Below are positions 1 through 9,895 of a stretch of 64,000 nt of DNA, in pieces. The notes under the pieces were generated by a model. The model was not told the DNA's origin. It made no database searches and saw nothing but the letters and a program-made list of their open reading frames with translations. Source of the stretch: Flavobacteriales bacterium (GTDB lineage: Bacteria > Bacteroidota > Bacteroidia > Flavobacteriales_F > PHOS-HE28); assembly GCA_016715995.1 (NCBI GenBank), contig JADJXF010000018.1, positions 91,625-155,624 on the forward strand, in the 5' to 3' direction. Within the stretch, counting starts at the first letter, position 1, and each line of letters opens with the position of its first letter. The position numbers and the translations under genes were made by a program.

Positions 1-30
1 TTCCTTCTCGAGTTGCTTGATGCGGTCCAT
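1..30 (-). CDS. N-terminal fragment of an unidentified gene cut by the window edge
   Basis: Reading leftwards from an ATG at 28-30, the first ten codons give MDRIKQLEKE and the frame is still open at the window edge. A purine-rich AAGG lies about 7 bases upstream. It would lie downstream of trmD on the same strand. Ten residues are too few to name a family, and the start could be chance. Confidence 0.3.
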   Translation of the reverse strand, partial: MDRIKQLEKE

Positions 31-129
31 GACCTTGGTTGTTAGCGGGTTGCCCAGCGGCCCAAGCACGGAGGCAGGGGCATTCGGTCCCGGATTTGGG
101 GCCGCAATAGTACGGATCTTTCAGGCACC

Positions 130-823
130 TTACCCTTCCGTGGCCCCTCCCGTTGACCCAAGGAGGCCCGGCCGCCGCTTCCGGGTGCGCTCCAACGCCT
201 GCTCATGCCGCCAGGCATCGATCCGGGCCTGATGGCCGCTGAGCAGCACATCGGGCACCATCCAACCCTGGTAATCGGCTGGGCGGGTATAGGCCGGGGG
301 CGCCACCAGCCCATCCTGGAAACTGTCGCTCAGGGCGGAGGTCTCGTCGCCGATGACGCCCGGGATCAAGCGGATGACCGCATCGCTGAGCACGGCGGCA
401 GCCAATTCGCCCCCCGTGAGCACGTAATCGCCGATGCTCACCTCCCGGGTGATCAGGTTCTCCCGCACCCGCTCATCCACCCCTTTGTAGTGGCCGCAGA
501 GGATGATCAGGTTCCGGCAAGTGCTGAGTCGCCAGGGGCTGGTCGAGCAACTGGCCATCGGGGCTCATGTAGATGACCTCATCGTACCCTCGTTCGGCCC
601 GGAGTTCAGCGATGGCCCGGTGGATGGGTTCCACCTGCATCACCATGCCCGCCCCGCCGCCGAAGGGGTAATCATCCACCCGCCGGTGCTTGTCGGTGCT
701 CCACTTCCGCAGGTCGTGAACATGCACCTCGACCAGCCCTTTGGCCCGGGCGCGTTCCAAGATGCTCTCGCCGAACCAGCTCGTGAGCAGGTCGGGCAGG
801 GCGGTAAGGATGTCGATGCGCAC
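130..823 (-). CDS. trmD: tRNA (guanine-37-N1)-methyltransferase TrmD, one frame break
   Basis: TrmD methylates G37 next to the anticodon using S-adenosylmethionine and prevents +1 frameshifting; it is usually essential. The N-terminal part starts at a GTG (VRIDILTALPDLL) and contains DDYPFGGGAGMVMQ, the knotted SAM-binding region. The second half contains LCGHYKGVDER, IGDYVLTGGELAA and PGVIGDE, all TrmD hallmarks. The halves lie in different frames; one base appears to be missing near 515-540, between DQPLA and LSTCRNLIIL. Total length of about 231 codons is normal for the family. Because the gene is usually essential, a sequencing error is likelier than a pseudogene. A TTTG box lies 4 bases before the GTG, which supports this start. 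It is divergent from the gene at 938. Confidence 0.93.
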
Positions 824-891
824 GGGGCAAAGATCTCCTTGCGCGGCATACCACGGCACATCCTTCTCCACCGCGTGTTGGCCGCTATTCC

Positions 892-899
892 TACCTTCG
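892..899 (+). promoter_or_regulatory. Candidate -7 promoter box TACCTTCG
   Basis: TACCTTCG matches the Bacteroidota -7 consensus TAnnTTTG with one T-to-C change. It lies 38 bases before the ATG of the secreted protein at 938. No good -33 TTG at the expected spacing was found, so this is a box match only. Confidence 0.4.
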
Positions 900-937
900 G
901 CACAGTGGTTGCCAACCGCCACGCATCCCCAACCGAC

Positions 938-1663
938 ATGAAGAAATTCCTGACCCTGACCGCCTTCCTGCTGGTGCAAGCAGCGGCCTTCGCGCAGAAG
1001 CACGTGTATGAGGACCTCCTGGTCCTGTACGTGGACGAGAAATACGAGAAGTGCCTGATGAAGGCCGAAGCCTACACCATGGCCGAGGCGACCAAGAAGG
1101 ACGCGCTGCCCTTCCTCTACATGAGCATGTGCCTGTTCGAGATGAGCAAGCAGGAGAAGTTCGCGGTGGATTACCCCAAAGCAGCCCGCGATGCCGTGAA
1201 ATGGGCCGAGAAGTACCGCAAGAAGGACAAGGACAAGGAGTTCTTCAGCAATTACGAGGACTATTGGGCAGAACTGAACACCGTGTCGTTCCAGGCCGGC
1301 GAGAACCTGCTGGACGACCCGAAGGGCGTGAGCAAGGCCAAGCAGCTCTTCGATGGCATGGTGGGCTATTACCCGGAGAACCCAGGTGCCTGGCTGATGC
1401 TGGCCATGTCCCAGTACAAGAGCAACTTGCTGAAGGAGGGCGACCTGAGCGTGAAGGCGTTCGACAAGGCCATCGCCGCCGCCGGCGATATCGCTACCCT
1501 GCCGAAGGACCAGCGCACCCTCCTGAAAAACGCGTTGATCCGTTATGCGGACTACCTCGTGGGTAAAGGCCAGCGCGACCGTGCGAAGCAGTACGCGAGT
1601 CTGGGAAAGGACCAGTTCATGGAAGAGCCCGACTTCAAGGGTTTGTGGGAAAGCCTTCGCTGA
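938..1663 (+). CDS. Secreted alpha-helical (TPR-like) protein of unknown function
   Basis: A 241-residue protein whose N-terminus, MKKFLTLTAFLLVQAAAFAQ, is a clear signal peptide ending AFAQ. The rest is charged, Lys/Glu-rich and helical, with spacing like tetratricopeptide repeats (for example YYPENPGAWLMLAMSQYKSN near residue 140-160). A periplasmic scaffold or adaptor role is possible, but no catalytic motif is visible. The ATG at 938 was chosen over upstream in-frame codons because it begins the signal peptide. A strong hairpin terminator follows 20 bases after the stop. It is divergent from trmD. Confidence 0.8.
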   Translation: MKKFLTLTAFLLVQAAAFAQKHVYEDLLVLYVDEKYEKCLMKAEAYTMAEATKKDALPFLYMSMCLFEMSKQEKFAVDYPKAARDAVKWAEKYRKKDKDKEFFSNYEDYWAELNTVSFQAGENLLDDPKGVSKAKQLFDGMVGYYPENPGAWLMLAMSQYKSNLLKEGDLSVKAFDKAIAAAGDIATLPKDQRTLLKNALIRYADYLVGKGQRDRAKQYASLGKDQFMEEPDFKGLWESLR

Positions 1664-1683
1664 ACCGCCGTTTAGTCGATTGT

Positions 1684-1721
1684 GATTCCTGACTGCATCC
1701 GGCAGTCAGGAATCGCTTTTT
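1684..1721 (+). terminator. Rho-independent terminator
   Basis: A perfect 13-bp stem (1684-1696 GATTCCTGACTGC, 1702-1714 GCAGTCAGGAATC) with a 5-base ATCCG loop is followed by GCTTTTT. It ends transcription of the upstream secreted-protein gene. It lies between convergent genes, but the T-run is only on the plus side. Confidence 0.9.
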
Positions 1722-1730
1722 CTAGAACAC

Positions 1731-2774
1731 TCAGGTCCGTCCGATGCGTGCCATCCGCTGCCGAAGCCAATGATCGGCCAGCACCAGGCACGCCATGGCT
1801 TCCACGATGGGCACGGCGCGTGGCACCACGCAGGGGTCGTGCCGGCCCTTCGCCTCCAGCATCACCTTCTCGCCGGTCTTGTTCAGCGTCTCTTGGGCCA
1901 GCGCGATGGTGGCGGGCGGCTTGAAGGCCACGTCGAAGAAGAGATCCGATCCATCGCTGATCCCGCCCGCCAGCCCGCCTTGCGAGAGCCGGTTGTGCGC
2001 TGAGCCGCGCAAGGCCGCCGCTGCGAAGCCGCTGCCGATCTGGAAGCCCTTCGATGCGTTGATGGAAAGCATGGCCTTCGCGAGGTCGGCGTCCAACTTA
2101 TCGAAGACGGGCTCACCCAATCCTTCTGGAAGGCCGCGCACCACGCACGAGACCACCCCGCCGACGCTGTCGCCTTCTGCACGGGCCTGCTCGATGATCG
2201 CTGCCATTCGTGCGCCGGTGTTCTCATCCGGGCATCGCACCGCGCTGCTCCATACGGGGGCTAGATCCGCCGGGATTCCACCTAGCGCCACTTCGCCCAC
2301 GCGACTCACGTAGGCGTTCACCTGAACGCCATCACGCGTTAAGAGCTGACGCGCTATGGCGCCGCCCACCACGCAGGCCGCCGTGGTGCGCGCGCTGCTG
2401 CGTCCGCCGCCACGGTGGTCGCGCAGCCCATACTTCACTTCCCACGTCCGGTCGGCGTGTCCGGGGCGGTAAACGTCCTTCAGCGCGTCATAGTCGCTGC
2501 TTCGCGCATCGTTGTTGCGGATCAGGAAGCCCATGGGCGTGCCAAGTGCCCTACCCTCGAAGATGCCACTGAGCCACTCCACGCCATCGGCTTCGTTGCG
2601 CGCGGTGCCCAAGGGCGTGCTACCCGGCCGACGGCGATCCAACTCCATCTGCACGGCGTGCTGGTCAATCGGCAGGCCCGCAGGGCAACCATCCACCACG
2701 CCACCAATGGCCGCGCCGTGGCTTTCGCCGAAGCTGGTGAGCCGGAAGAGCTGGCCGATGGTGTTGCCGGGCAT
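1731..2774 (-). CDS. aroC: Chorismate synthase
   Basis: This enzyme converts 5-enolpyruvylshikimate 3-phosphate to chorismate with reduced FMN, the last step of the shikimate pathway for aromatic amino acids and folate. The 347-residue sequence carries FGESHGAAIGGVVDG at the N-terminus, GGGRSSARTTAACVVGGAIA near residue 130, and the C-terminal HDPCVVPRAVPIVEAM signature. Its length is typical of the family. The start was placed at the ATG of MPGNTIGQLFRLT because this aligns with known N-termini, and a TACTTTCG box sits 6 bases upstream, implying a very short or absent leader. The gene stands alone and converges on the gene at 938. Confidence 0.97.
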   Translation of the reverse strand: MPGNTIGQLFRLTSFGESHGAAIGGVVDGCPAGLPIDQHAVQMELDRRRPGSTPLGTARNEADGVEWLSGIFEGRALGTPMGFLIRNNDARSSDYDALKDVYRPGHADRTWEVKYGLRDHRGGGRSSARTTAACVVGGAIARQLLTRDGVQVNAYVSRVGEVALGGIPADLAPVWSSAVRCPDENTGARMAAIIEQARAEGDSVGGVVSCVVRGLPEGLGEPVFDKLDADLAKAMLSINASKGFQIGSGFAAAALRGSAHNRLSQGGLAGGISDGSDLFFDVAFKPPATIALAQETLNKTGEKVMLEAKGRHDPCVVPRAVPIVEAMACLVLADHWLRQRMARIGRT

Positions 2775-2780
2775 GGGGGT

Positions 2781-2788
2781 CGAAAGTA
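2781..2788 (-). promoter_or_regulatory. -7 box TACTTTCG directly before aroC
   Basis: On the minus strand TACTTTCG lies 6 bases before the aroC ATG. With a start site roughly 5-7 bases after the box, the transcript would begin at or next to the start codon. The same arrangement is seen at icmF, ppx and the gene at 48140. Confidence 0.55.
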
Positions 2789-2874
2789 CACGGGACCGGC
2801 CTCCAGGATTCTCGTGAGGTGATGTGCCCAGTGGTGGCACTTTTGCAATCTTCGGCACACCAAAGCCAGCAGCC

Positions 2875-4325
2875 ATGAAGAAAGCCTACGCCATGTTCTT
2901 GCTGATCCTCGCCTTCACCCCTGCGCTTCAAGCCCAGATCAGCCGATCGCTTCCCATCGTGGACCAGCGCACGCATGACGGCTCGCTACACCCAGCGCCA
3001 CCGGGAGAGGTGGTAAGAGTGGACATCCCGCACGGCGAATGCCTGGATGACGAATCCCGGCGACAACTCTTTGAGGAGGTAGCGGCGAACATCGAGCACT
3101 TGAGGTCGACGAACCCCGGAGCAGTGGCGGTGGAGCGTGGCGCTCAGCCCTTCTTCATCTGGCCACACGTCCCAGCTCCGACTTCAACGATTACGGCTAC
3201 TACACCAACAACTTCTTCGTGGACCACAATCCCACACCCAACAACAATCTAACCGATTGGAATTGCGGCACGCGCACCTACGATTGGAGCAGCGGCAACC
3301 ATATGGGCACGGACATCATCCTCTGGCCCTATGCCTGGCGGCGCATGCAGGAAGGGGTGATGGAAGTGGTGGCGGCCGCGCCCGGCACCATCGTAACGAG
3401 GCGGGATGGATACTATGATACCCAGTGCTCCAACAGCGGGCAAACGACCTGGAACGGCATCGTGCTGCAGCATGCCGATGGATCCACCACCATATACATG
3501 CACTTCAAGAACGGATCGGTCACCAGCAAGGTGGTCGGAGAAACGGTTGAGGAAGGGGAATACCTCGGGCGGGCAGCAGCGGCAGCAGCAACTGGCCGCA
3601 CCTGCACTTCGAGGTGCATGACAACGCCGGGAACTACATCGACCCCTTCGCAGGGCCTTGCAACAGCTTCAACGGAAACCAGACCTGGTGGGCCGCGCAA
3701 CAACCATACACGGTGCCGCGAATCAACCATATCAGCACGCATTACGCCAGCCATGAGTTCTACCAGTGCCCTGTGCCGGAAACCACCTACGAGCAGAGCA
3801 ATTTCATGCCAGGCGATTCACTGATCCTTCGCCTCTACTACCGCGATCTGGATAACAATGCCCTTACCAACCTCCGCATCCGACAGACTGGCGGACCAGT
3901 GGTGGACAGTTGGGACTTCAACAGCCCATGGGCGTTCGGCGCGACGACCTGGGCGTGGTGGTACAACATCATCGATGACTCTGGCCACGGGCGCCTACAC
4001 CTTCGAGGCCACGTTCAACGGACAGGAGTACTCTCGGCCGTTCACCATTGGAATGCCCATCGGGGTGGATGAGAACGAGGCTTCAGCAACCTTCAGCCTC
4101 TCGCCCAATCCAGCAGGCGCTGTGCTGCGGATCATCGGGCTGACCGAAGGCCATGGCGTTGCGAGTGCCTTCTTGTACGATGCGACAGGACGATTGACGC
4201 TCAACGAGCGGGTGTCAGCTCCATCGGCGGAATTGGATGTCTCACGGCTCCCCCAAGGCATGTACCAGCTGCGCATCGATGCTGGCGGGCAGACGCAAGC
4301 CCGCCGGGTGGTCATCGCACGATAG
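2875..4325 (+). CDS. Secreted M23 (LytM-type) metallopeptidase with T9SS sorting domain, three frame breaks
   Basis: The product would cleave peptidoglycan cross-bridges or other glycine-rich peptides outside the cell. A signal peptide (MKKAYAMFLLILAFTPALQAQ) starts at 2875. The zinc-site motifs are present: HMGTDIIL (HxxxD) near 3300 and WPHLHFEVHD (HxH) near 3596. After a beta-rich domain comes a T9SS tail with FSLSPNPAGAVLRI and LPQGMYQLRI, ending RRVVIAR at 4325. The reading frame shifts near 3160-3200, 3575-3600 and 3975-3990, yet all pieces are colinear and keep their motifs. Indel errors are therefore more likely than decay, although true inactivation cannot be excluded. Confidence 0.82.
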
Positions 4326-4357
4326 ACGAGTCCAGTCCCTTGACCAAGAACTCAGCC

Positions 4358-6043
4358 ATGAATATCACTCGCATGCGCCGCGATGTACCCGGATTCACAA
4401 GGATGGCTGCCGTGCTCCAGGCCACCCTGCTGGCAGCGACGCTGTTCTTCCATCACCACGTTGCGGCTCAATGCGCCGAGACCGACGAGCGCCGCGTGCT
4501 CCTCGTGGGCGATAGCTGGGCCTTCTTCATGGGCGTGGACCAGACCATCAACACGGTGCTGGAGCGCTGGGGGCACAGCAACGCCATCTTCCACACCAAC
4601 CTCACGCTGGCGGAGAACGGCGCGGAGACGGACGATTTCCTGGGTGCGGAGAAGCAGGCCGAGATCCAGGCGCAGATCGATGCCAACCCATCAATCAAGG
4701 TGGTCCACCTGAGCATCGGCGGAAATGATGTGCTGGGCGATTGGCACGTGAGCTTCACGCAGCAGCAGACCGATTCGCTCCGCGCCGCCGTAGCGGCTCG
4801 GCTGCTGCAGGTGATCGAGTTCATCAAAGGCACGCGGCCCGACATCCACATCCTCTGGAGCGGTTACGTGTACCCCAACTTCGGCGAGGTGATCGAGAGC
4901 ATCGCGCCCTTGCAGAGCATTCATCCCTTCTACGATACCTGGGCTGACATGGGCTTCCCGGACTTCGCGCAGCTCAACACCATCCTCAACGAATTCTCGG
5001 CGAGCGTTGAGGCCTACTGCGCCACCGACCCGCGCGTGGATTTCGTGCCATGCACCGGCCTCATGCAGCACACCTTCGGACAGGATGCGCCGCTCGGCGT
5101 GCCACCCAGTGGCAGCTACGCGCCCTTCGTCGCGCCGCTTCCCCAAGGCTTCATTGACTATCCCTCGCCGCAGAGCTCCATGCGCAGCTACGGCATCTTC
5201 CTGGATTGCTTCCACCTGTCGGCAGGTGGCTACCGCGACATGATCGACTACCACGCACGGAAGTTCTACCACAAGTTCCTGATGCACGACCACTGGGCGC
5301 TGAGCGAGGGCGGCACCCACGACGGCTCGATCACTTCCACGGGCTCCGTCTCCAATGCGCTGACCCTCGGCGAGCAAGACGGTGTGCGCCATGCAACCAT
5401 GCTCTCGTTCAATCTGGATGCGGTGCAGGGCAACGTGACCTCTGCCGCGAGCCTATTCCTGCGCCGCTCTTCGTTGACGGGCTCGAATCCGCTCGAAGGT
5501 GCCATCCGCGTCGCTGTGAAAGGGACGTTCGGGGGCTCACCTGAACTCGACGCGCTCGATTACATCGATGCCGCCGCTGCGGAGGAGCAAGCGTGCCGAT
5601 TTGGTGATTCCGATGGCAACGCGCGTTGGATCCGTTTGGATCTGCCAGAGGCGCTATTGCCGTTCATCACCGCAGGGACCGTGCAGTTCCGGATCACCGC
5701 GCCGGATGCGCTGGGCGGTTTGGTCACCTTCACCGATGCCAGCGATCCCGAGCTGGCGTCGGTGCTCGACCTCACCTTTGGCGAGTTGACGACTCCGGTG
5801 CCCGATCCGCAGATGTCAACGGATGCCCTTCGCATCTACCCCAACCCCACAGAGGGCCCCTTGATGATTGATGCAAGGCCGGGTCAGATCCAGTCGCTCG
5901 AGCTCAGCGATCAGCTCGGTCGCATCGTATGGCGGTCGGCATCGTTCACCTCGATGGACTTGAGCGAGCTGCCGCGCGGCGCCTACCTGCTCCGGATTGA
6001 AACCACGCATGGGAGCACGGTGGAGCGCGTGGTGAAGTGGTAG
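4358..6043 (+). CDS. Secreted SGNH/GDSL-family hydrolase with T9SS sorting domain
   Basis: A predicted extracellular esterase or lipase-like enzyme of about 561 residues. A signal-like hydrophobic segment ends HHHVAAQ. Block I is LLVGDSWAFF with the nucleophile Ser, block III is SIGGNDVLGDW with the catalytic Asn, and block V is DCFHLSAGGY with the Asp-x-x-His pair, so the full SGNH set is present. A beta-sandwich linker (about residues 320-470) precedes the T9SS tail (IYPNPTEGPLMI, ending VERVVKW). The ATG at 4358 is preferred; an in-frame TTG exists at 4340. It follows the M23 gene by 32 bases, so they may be co-transcribed. The substrate is unknown. Confidence 0.88.
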   Translation: MNITRMRRDVPGFTRMAAVLQATLLAATLFFHHHVAAQCAETDERRVLLVGDSWAFFMGVDQTINTVLERWGHSNAIFHTNLTLAENGAETDDFLGAEKQAEIQAQIDANPSIKVVHLSIGGNDVLGDWHVSFTQQQTDSLRAAVAARLLQVIEFIKGTRPDIHILWSGYVYPNFGEVIESIAPLQSIHPFYDTWADMGFPDFAQLNTILNEFSASVEAYCATDPRVDFVPCTGLMQHTFGQDAPLGVPPSGSYAPFVAPLPQGFIDYPSPQSSMRSYGIFLDCFHLSAGGYRDMIDYHARKFYHKFLMHDHWALSEGGTHDGSITSTGSVSNALTLGEQDGVRHATMLSFNLDAVQGNVTSAASLFLRRSSLTGSNPLEGAIRVAVKGTFGGSPELDALDYIDAAAAEEQACRFGDSDGNARWIRLDLPEALLPFITAGTVQFRITAPDALGGLVTFTDASDPELASVLDLTFGELTTPVPDPQMSTDALRIYPNPTEGPLMIDARPGQIQSLELSDQLGRIVWRSASFTSMDLSELPRGAYLLRIETTHGSTVERVVKW

Positions 6044-6069
6044 CGGAGCCTGCTGCCTTTCTTTGCCCC

Positions 6070-7371
6070 GTGCATCGCCTGTTGATCAAGAATGCCAAGG
6101 CCCTCGTGGGCACCTTCCCGCAAGGGAAGCAGGTGATGTCAGGCGCGGACATGGCCCGGCTGCCGATGATCGAGGATGGGTGGCTGCAAGCGGAGGATGG
6201 GCGCATCACGGCCATGGGGCCGATGAGCGCATTCGCGGGCATCGACGATTGGAGCGACCTGACCGTGATCGATGCCACTGGGCGGTACGTGCTGCCCGGC
6301 TGGTGCGACCCGCATACGCACACGGTGTTCGCCGCCCCGCGCGAAGAGGAGTTCGTGAACAGGATCAAGGGCCTCAGCTACCAGGAGATCGCGGCACGCG
6401 GCGGCGGGATCATCAACAGCGCGATGAAACTGCGAGCGATGAGCGAGGACGCTCTCTTCGCGCAGGCCAAGGGACGGTTGGATGAGATGATGCGCCGGGG
6501 CACAGTGGCGGTGGAGATCAAGAGCGGCTACGGCCTCACGGTCGAGAGCGAGCTGAAGATGCTGCGCGTGGCGAAGCGCTTGAAGGAAGCACTGCCTTTG
6601 CAAGTGAAGACCACCTTGCTCGCCGCGCATGCGCTGCCCCCGGAATTCAAGGACGACCGCAACGGCTACGTCGATATGATCTGCGACACGCTGCTGCCAC
6701 AGGTGGCAGCCGAAAGGCTCGCCGACTTTGTGGACGTTTTCTGCGAGACGAACTATTTCACCGTGGCGGAGATGGAACGCGTGCTTGCAGCAGGACGGAA
6801 GCACGGCCTCCCCGGCAAGCTGCATGTGAACCAGTTCACCAGCATCGGTGGCATACAAGCCGCTATCGCGCATCATGCCATCAGCGTGGACCACCTGGAG
6901 GTGCTGGCTGATGCCGACTTCGAAGCACTTCGGATCGCGCACAGTCAGCGGTCAGTCGCAAGTGATGGCATCGAGGTGATCCCCACGTTGCTCCCCTCCT
7001 GCTCCTTCTTCCTGCGCATCCCCTACGCTCCGGCTCGTCGGTTGATAGACAGCGGTCTTCCAGTGGCACTCGCCAGCGACCACAATCCTGGAAGCACGCC
7101 AAGCGGCAACCTCAATCTCGTGCTCTCCTTGGCGTGCATCCAGCTCCGCATGCTTCCGGAGGAGGCCATCACGGCGCTCACGCTCAACGCGGCTTCCGCC
7201 ATGCGCTTGGGAAGCGAGCTCGGCGGCCTCACCGTGGGCAAACGCGCCAGCCTGATCATCACCAAAGAGGCGCCTTCGCTGGCCTACCTCCCTTACGCCT
7301 TCGGAACCGACCACATCGATACCGTGCTGATAGATGGAAAGCCCGTCCGCTCCGGAGCAGCGCTCCAGTGA
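6070..7371 (+). CDS. hutI: Imidazolonepropionase
   Basis: HutI hydrolyses 4-imidazolone-5-propionate to N-formimidoyl-L-glutamate in histidine degradation. The sequence is a metal-dependent amidohydrolase: CDPHTHTVFAAPREEEF holds the metal-binding HxH, VAVEIKSGYGL follows, then HVNQFTSIGG and ALASDHNPGS, matching HutI. The likely start is the GTG at 6070 (VHRLLIKNAK), which fits the family N-terminus; CTTTG lies 4 bases upstream as at trmD. The upstream GTG at 6037 would overlap the preceding stop. The next pathway enzyme, the formiminotransferase-cyclodeaminase, is encoded about 0.9 kb downstream, with only a membrane protease gene between them. hutH and hutU are not in the window. Confidence 0.95.
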   Translation: MHRLLIKNAKALVGTFPQGKQVMSGADMARLPMIEDGWLQAEDGRITAMGPMSAFAGIDDWSDLTVIDATGRYVLPGWCDPHTHTVFAAPREEEFVNRIKGLSYQEIAARGGGIINSAMKLRAMSEDALFAQAKGRLDEMMRRGTVAVEIKSGYGLTVESELKMLRVAKRLKEALPLQVKTTLLAAHALPPEFKDDRNGYVDMICDTLLPQVAAERLADFVDVFCETNYFTVAEMERVLAAGRKHGLPGKLHVNQFTSIGGIQAAIAHHAISVDHLEVLADADFEALRIAHSQRSVASDGIEVIPTLLPSCSFFLRIPYAPARRLIDSGLPVALASDHNPGSTPSGNLNLVLSLACIQLRMLPEEAITALTLNAASAMRLGSELGGLTVGKRASLIITKEAPSLAYLPYAFGTDHIDTVLIDGKPVRSGAALQ

Positions 7372-7375
7372 TTTC

Positions 7376-8125
7376 ATGCCCTTGGAGCCCGGCCGACCAC
7401 CCGGCCTGGAGTTCTCCATGGGCGTTGCGCTCTTCGCCATCACGATGCTGGCGTTCTTCGGTGTGCAGAGCGTCGCGTTGGTGAAAGGCGTGATCGACCG
7501 TACCCCGGAGCTGCAGGGCGAATCCTTCTCCTTCAGCTGGTTCCAGGATCCCCTCTTCCAGCAGCGCCTTCAGGACCTGGCCTTCAATGGCGATCTGGTG
7601 GGCAAGGAGTCCGCGTGGAGCGGCGGCATCTGCTCGGTGCTCATCCTGTTCGCCTGCTGGCGGTGGAAGCGCGACCGCGTCGGGCTGCTGCTCGGTCTGA
7701 AGCTGCCCAAACCCAAGGAATTCCTCAAATGGTTCGGCCTCTTCGCCGGCATCATGCTGGGCATCGAGCTGCTCGCGCAATTCGTACCGGCCTTCGATAC
7801 AGACTTCATGGAGAAGGTCGTGGGCAGCACCACCAACTGGCCTTTGCTCGTCATCGGCGTGGTGCTGCTCGGCCCGCTCTTCGAGGAACTGCTGCTGCGC
7901 GGCCTCCTCTTCGGCACGCTACGGCACATCGCCGACGAGCACATGAGCGTGGCGATCACGGCCGGCGTATTCGCGCTCATGCACCTGCAGTACAGCCTGC
8001 CCATCATGCTGCTCATCCTGCCCATGGGCATCGCGCTCGGCTATGCGCGGTCCCGTAGCGGTTCCATCTGGGTGCCCGTGCTGCTGCATATGCTGAACAA
8101 CGGGATGAGCGTGCTGTGGCCGTAA
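7376..8125 (+). CDS. CPBP (CAAX-type) intramembrane metalloprotease
   Basis: A multi-pass membrane protein of about 249 residues with the glutamate pair FEELLLRGLLFG, the helix FALMHLQYSLP and the C-terminal LLHMLNNGMSVLWP. These are the conserved motifs of the CPBP/Abi family, which cleave prenylated or other substrates in the membrane, or act in bacteriocin self-immunity. It lies between hutI and the cyclodeaminase on the same strand. An upstream ATG at 7334 would overlap hutI by 38 bases; 7376 avoids the overlap, but either could be used. A role in histidine breakdown is not expected, so the linkage may be only positional. Confidence 0.87.
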   Translation: MPLEPGRPPGLEFSMGVALFAITMLAFFGVQSVALVKGVIDRTPELQGESFSFSWFQDPLFQQRLQDLAFNGDLVGKESAWSGGICSVLILFACWRWKRDRVGLLLGLKLPKPKEFLKWFGLFAGIMLGIELLAQFVPAFDTDFMEKVVGSTTNWPLLVIGVVLLGPLFEELLLRGLLFGTLRHIADEHMSVAITAGVFALMHLQYSLPIMLLILPMGIALGYARSRSGSIWVPVLLHMLNNGMSVLWP

Positions 8126-8203
8126 GCGGTGGCGACGCGCCGGGTGGTTAAGCGACGAGTTTCGCGCATTGCTGGTCGCATGGCCTCCCGGGGAAGCGCT
8201 CGC

Positions 8204-8211
8204 TAGATTTG
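8204..8211 (+). promoter_or_regulatory. -7 promoter box TAGATTTG
   Basis: TAGATTTG is an exact match to TAnnTTTG, 23 bases before the ATG of the formiminotransferase-cyclodeaminase gene. It suggests that gene has its own promoter rather than depending only on hutI transcription. Confidence 0.55.
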
Positions 8212-8234
8212 GCGCCCTCAATCCGAAGCCAGCC

Positions 8235-9895
8235 ATGCAACGCCGCCTGATCGAATGCGTGCCCAATATCAGCGAGGGCCGCGACCGTGCCAAGATCGAC
8301 GCCATCGCCGCCGTGGTGGAGACCGTGGAAGGCGTTCGCCTGCTCGACGTGGACCCCGGCAAGGCGACGAATCGTACGGTGATCACCTTCGTGGGAGAGC
8401 CTGAGCCGGTGTGCGAGGCCGCCTTCCGCTTGATCCGTAAGGCGCAGGAGCTGATCGACATGCACGGCCATAAGGGCGAGCACCCGCGCTTCGGAGCCAC
8501 GGATGTGTGTCCGCTGGTGCCCATCAGCGGCGTGAGCATGGAGGAGTGCGCCGCATATGCGAGGAAGCTCGGTCAGCGCGTGGGCAAGGAACTCGCCATA
8601 CCGGTATACCTGTATGAAGCAGCGGCGAGCGAGGAGAAGCGCCGCAACCTGGCCAACAACCGGAGCGGTGAGTATGAAGGCCTGCCGAAGAAGCTGAGGG
8701 ATGCTGCGTGGAAGCCCGACTTCGGCCCGGCGGAATTCAACGACAGCGTGGCGCGGAGCGGTGCCCTCGCCATCGGTGCGCGCAATTTCCTGGTAGCGTA
8801 CAACGTGAACCTGAACACCACGAGCACGCGCCGCGCCAACGCCATCGCATTCGACATACGCGAGGCGGGCCGAAAGGTGAAGCAATCCGATGGCAGCGAG
8901 CTTCAAGTGCCAGGCAAACTGAAAAGCGTGAAGGGGATCGGCTGGTACATCGAGGAATACGGCATCGCTCAACTCTCCCTCAACCTTACAGACATCACGA
9001 TTACACCGGTACACATCGCCTTTGATGAAGCATGCACGAGCGCGAGCGAGCGTGGAATCCGCGTCACCGGCAGCGAACTGGTGGGCCTGATCCCGAAGCA
9101 GGCGTTGCTCGATGCAGCCGACTTCTACCAGCACGTCAAGAGCGCAGCCTCGGCATCCCCGAGCGCGAGAAGATCAAGATCGCCGTGAAGTCGCTCGGCT
9201 TGGATGACCTCGGCCCCTTCGACCCGCAGAAGAAAGTGATCGAATACATGCTGGAGGAGCCGGGCCAGGAGCGTCTGGTTCGAATGGACCTTAAGCGCTT
9301 CAGCGAGGAGACAGCCAGCGAGAGCCCGGCCCCGGGCGGTGGATCCGTGGCCGCATACGTGGGTGCGCTCGGAGTGGCGCTGGGCACGATGGTCGCCAAC
9401 CTCAGCGCCCACAAGCGCGGGTGGGATGATCGCTGGAAGGAGTTCAGCGACTGGGCCGTGAAAGGCGAGAACCTCCGCCATGAGTTGCTCCTCTTGGTGG
9501 ATGAGGATACGCGCGCCTTCGACCGTATCATGGCTGCCATGGGCCTGCCCAAGGGAAGCGACGAGGAGAAGAAAGCACGCAAGACGGCCATCACGGAGGC
9601 CACGAAAGGCGCCATCAATACGCCGTTGCGCACCATGCAGGTGTGCGTGGAGAGCATGGGGCTGATGAAGGCGATGGCCGAACACGGCCTGCCCGCGAGC
9701 GTGAGCGACGCAGGCGTGGGCGCGTTGTGCGCACGCACCGGCGCGCTGGGGGCCTACCTCAACGTGCGCATCAACTGTGCAGGGCTCGACGATGCCGCCT
9801 TCAAGGACGACGTGCTGAAGAAAGCCGAAGCATTGAAGTCCGTGGCAGAGCAGCTGGAAGCCGAAGTGATGGCGCTGACCCTCGCCAAGGTGTAG
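8235..9895 (+). CDS. ftcD: Bifunctional glutamate formimidoyltransferase / formimidoyl-THF cyclodeaminase, one frame break
   Basis: This enzyme moves the formimino group from formiminoglutamate to tetrahydrofolate, then deaminates it to 5,10-methenyl-THF, the step after HutI. The N-terminal transferase spans about residues 1-305 (LIECVPNISEGRD, HKGEHPRFGATDVCPLVP). The C-terminal cyclodeaminase begins near residue 350 (SPAPGGGSVAAYVGALG). They are joined by IKIAVKSLGLDDLGPFDP. The frame changes at about 9145-9155, where one base seems lost just before SLGIPEREK; the motifs are intact on both sides. The total of about 553 codons matches full-length fused FTCD. The fused form is common in animals and in Bacteroidota. 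Confidence 0.94.

Noticed and set aside
515..540. Programmed ribosomal frameshift in trmD
   Set aside because: No slippery sequence or downstream structure was noticed, and similar breaks occur in many unrelated genes, pointing to sequencing error.
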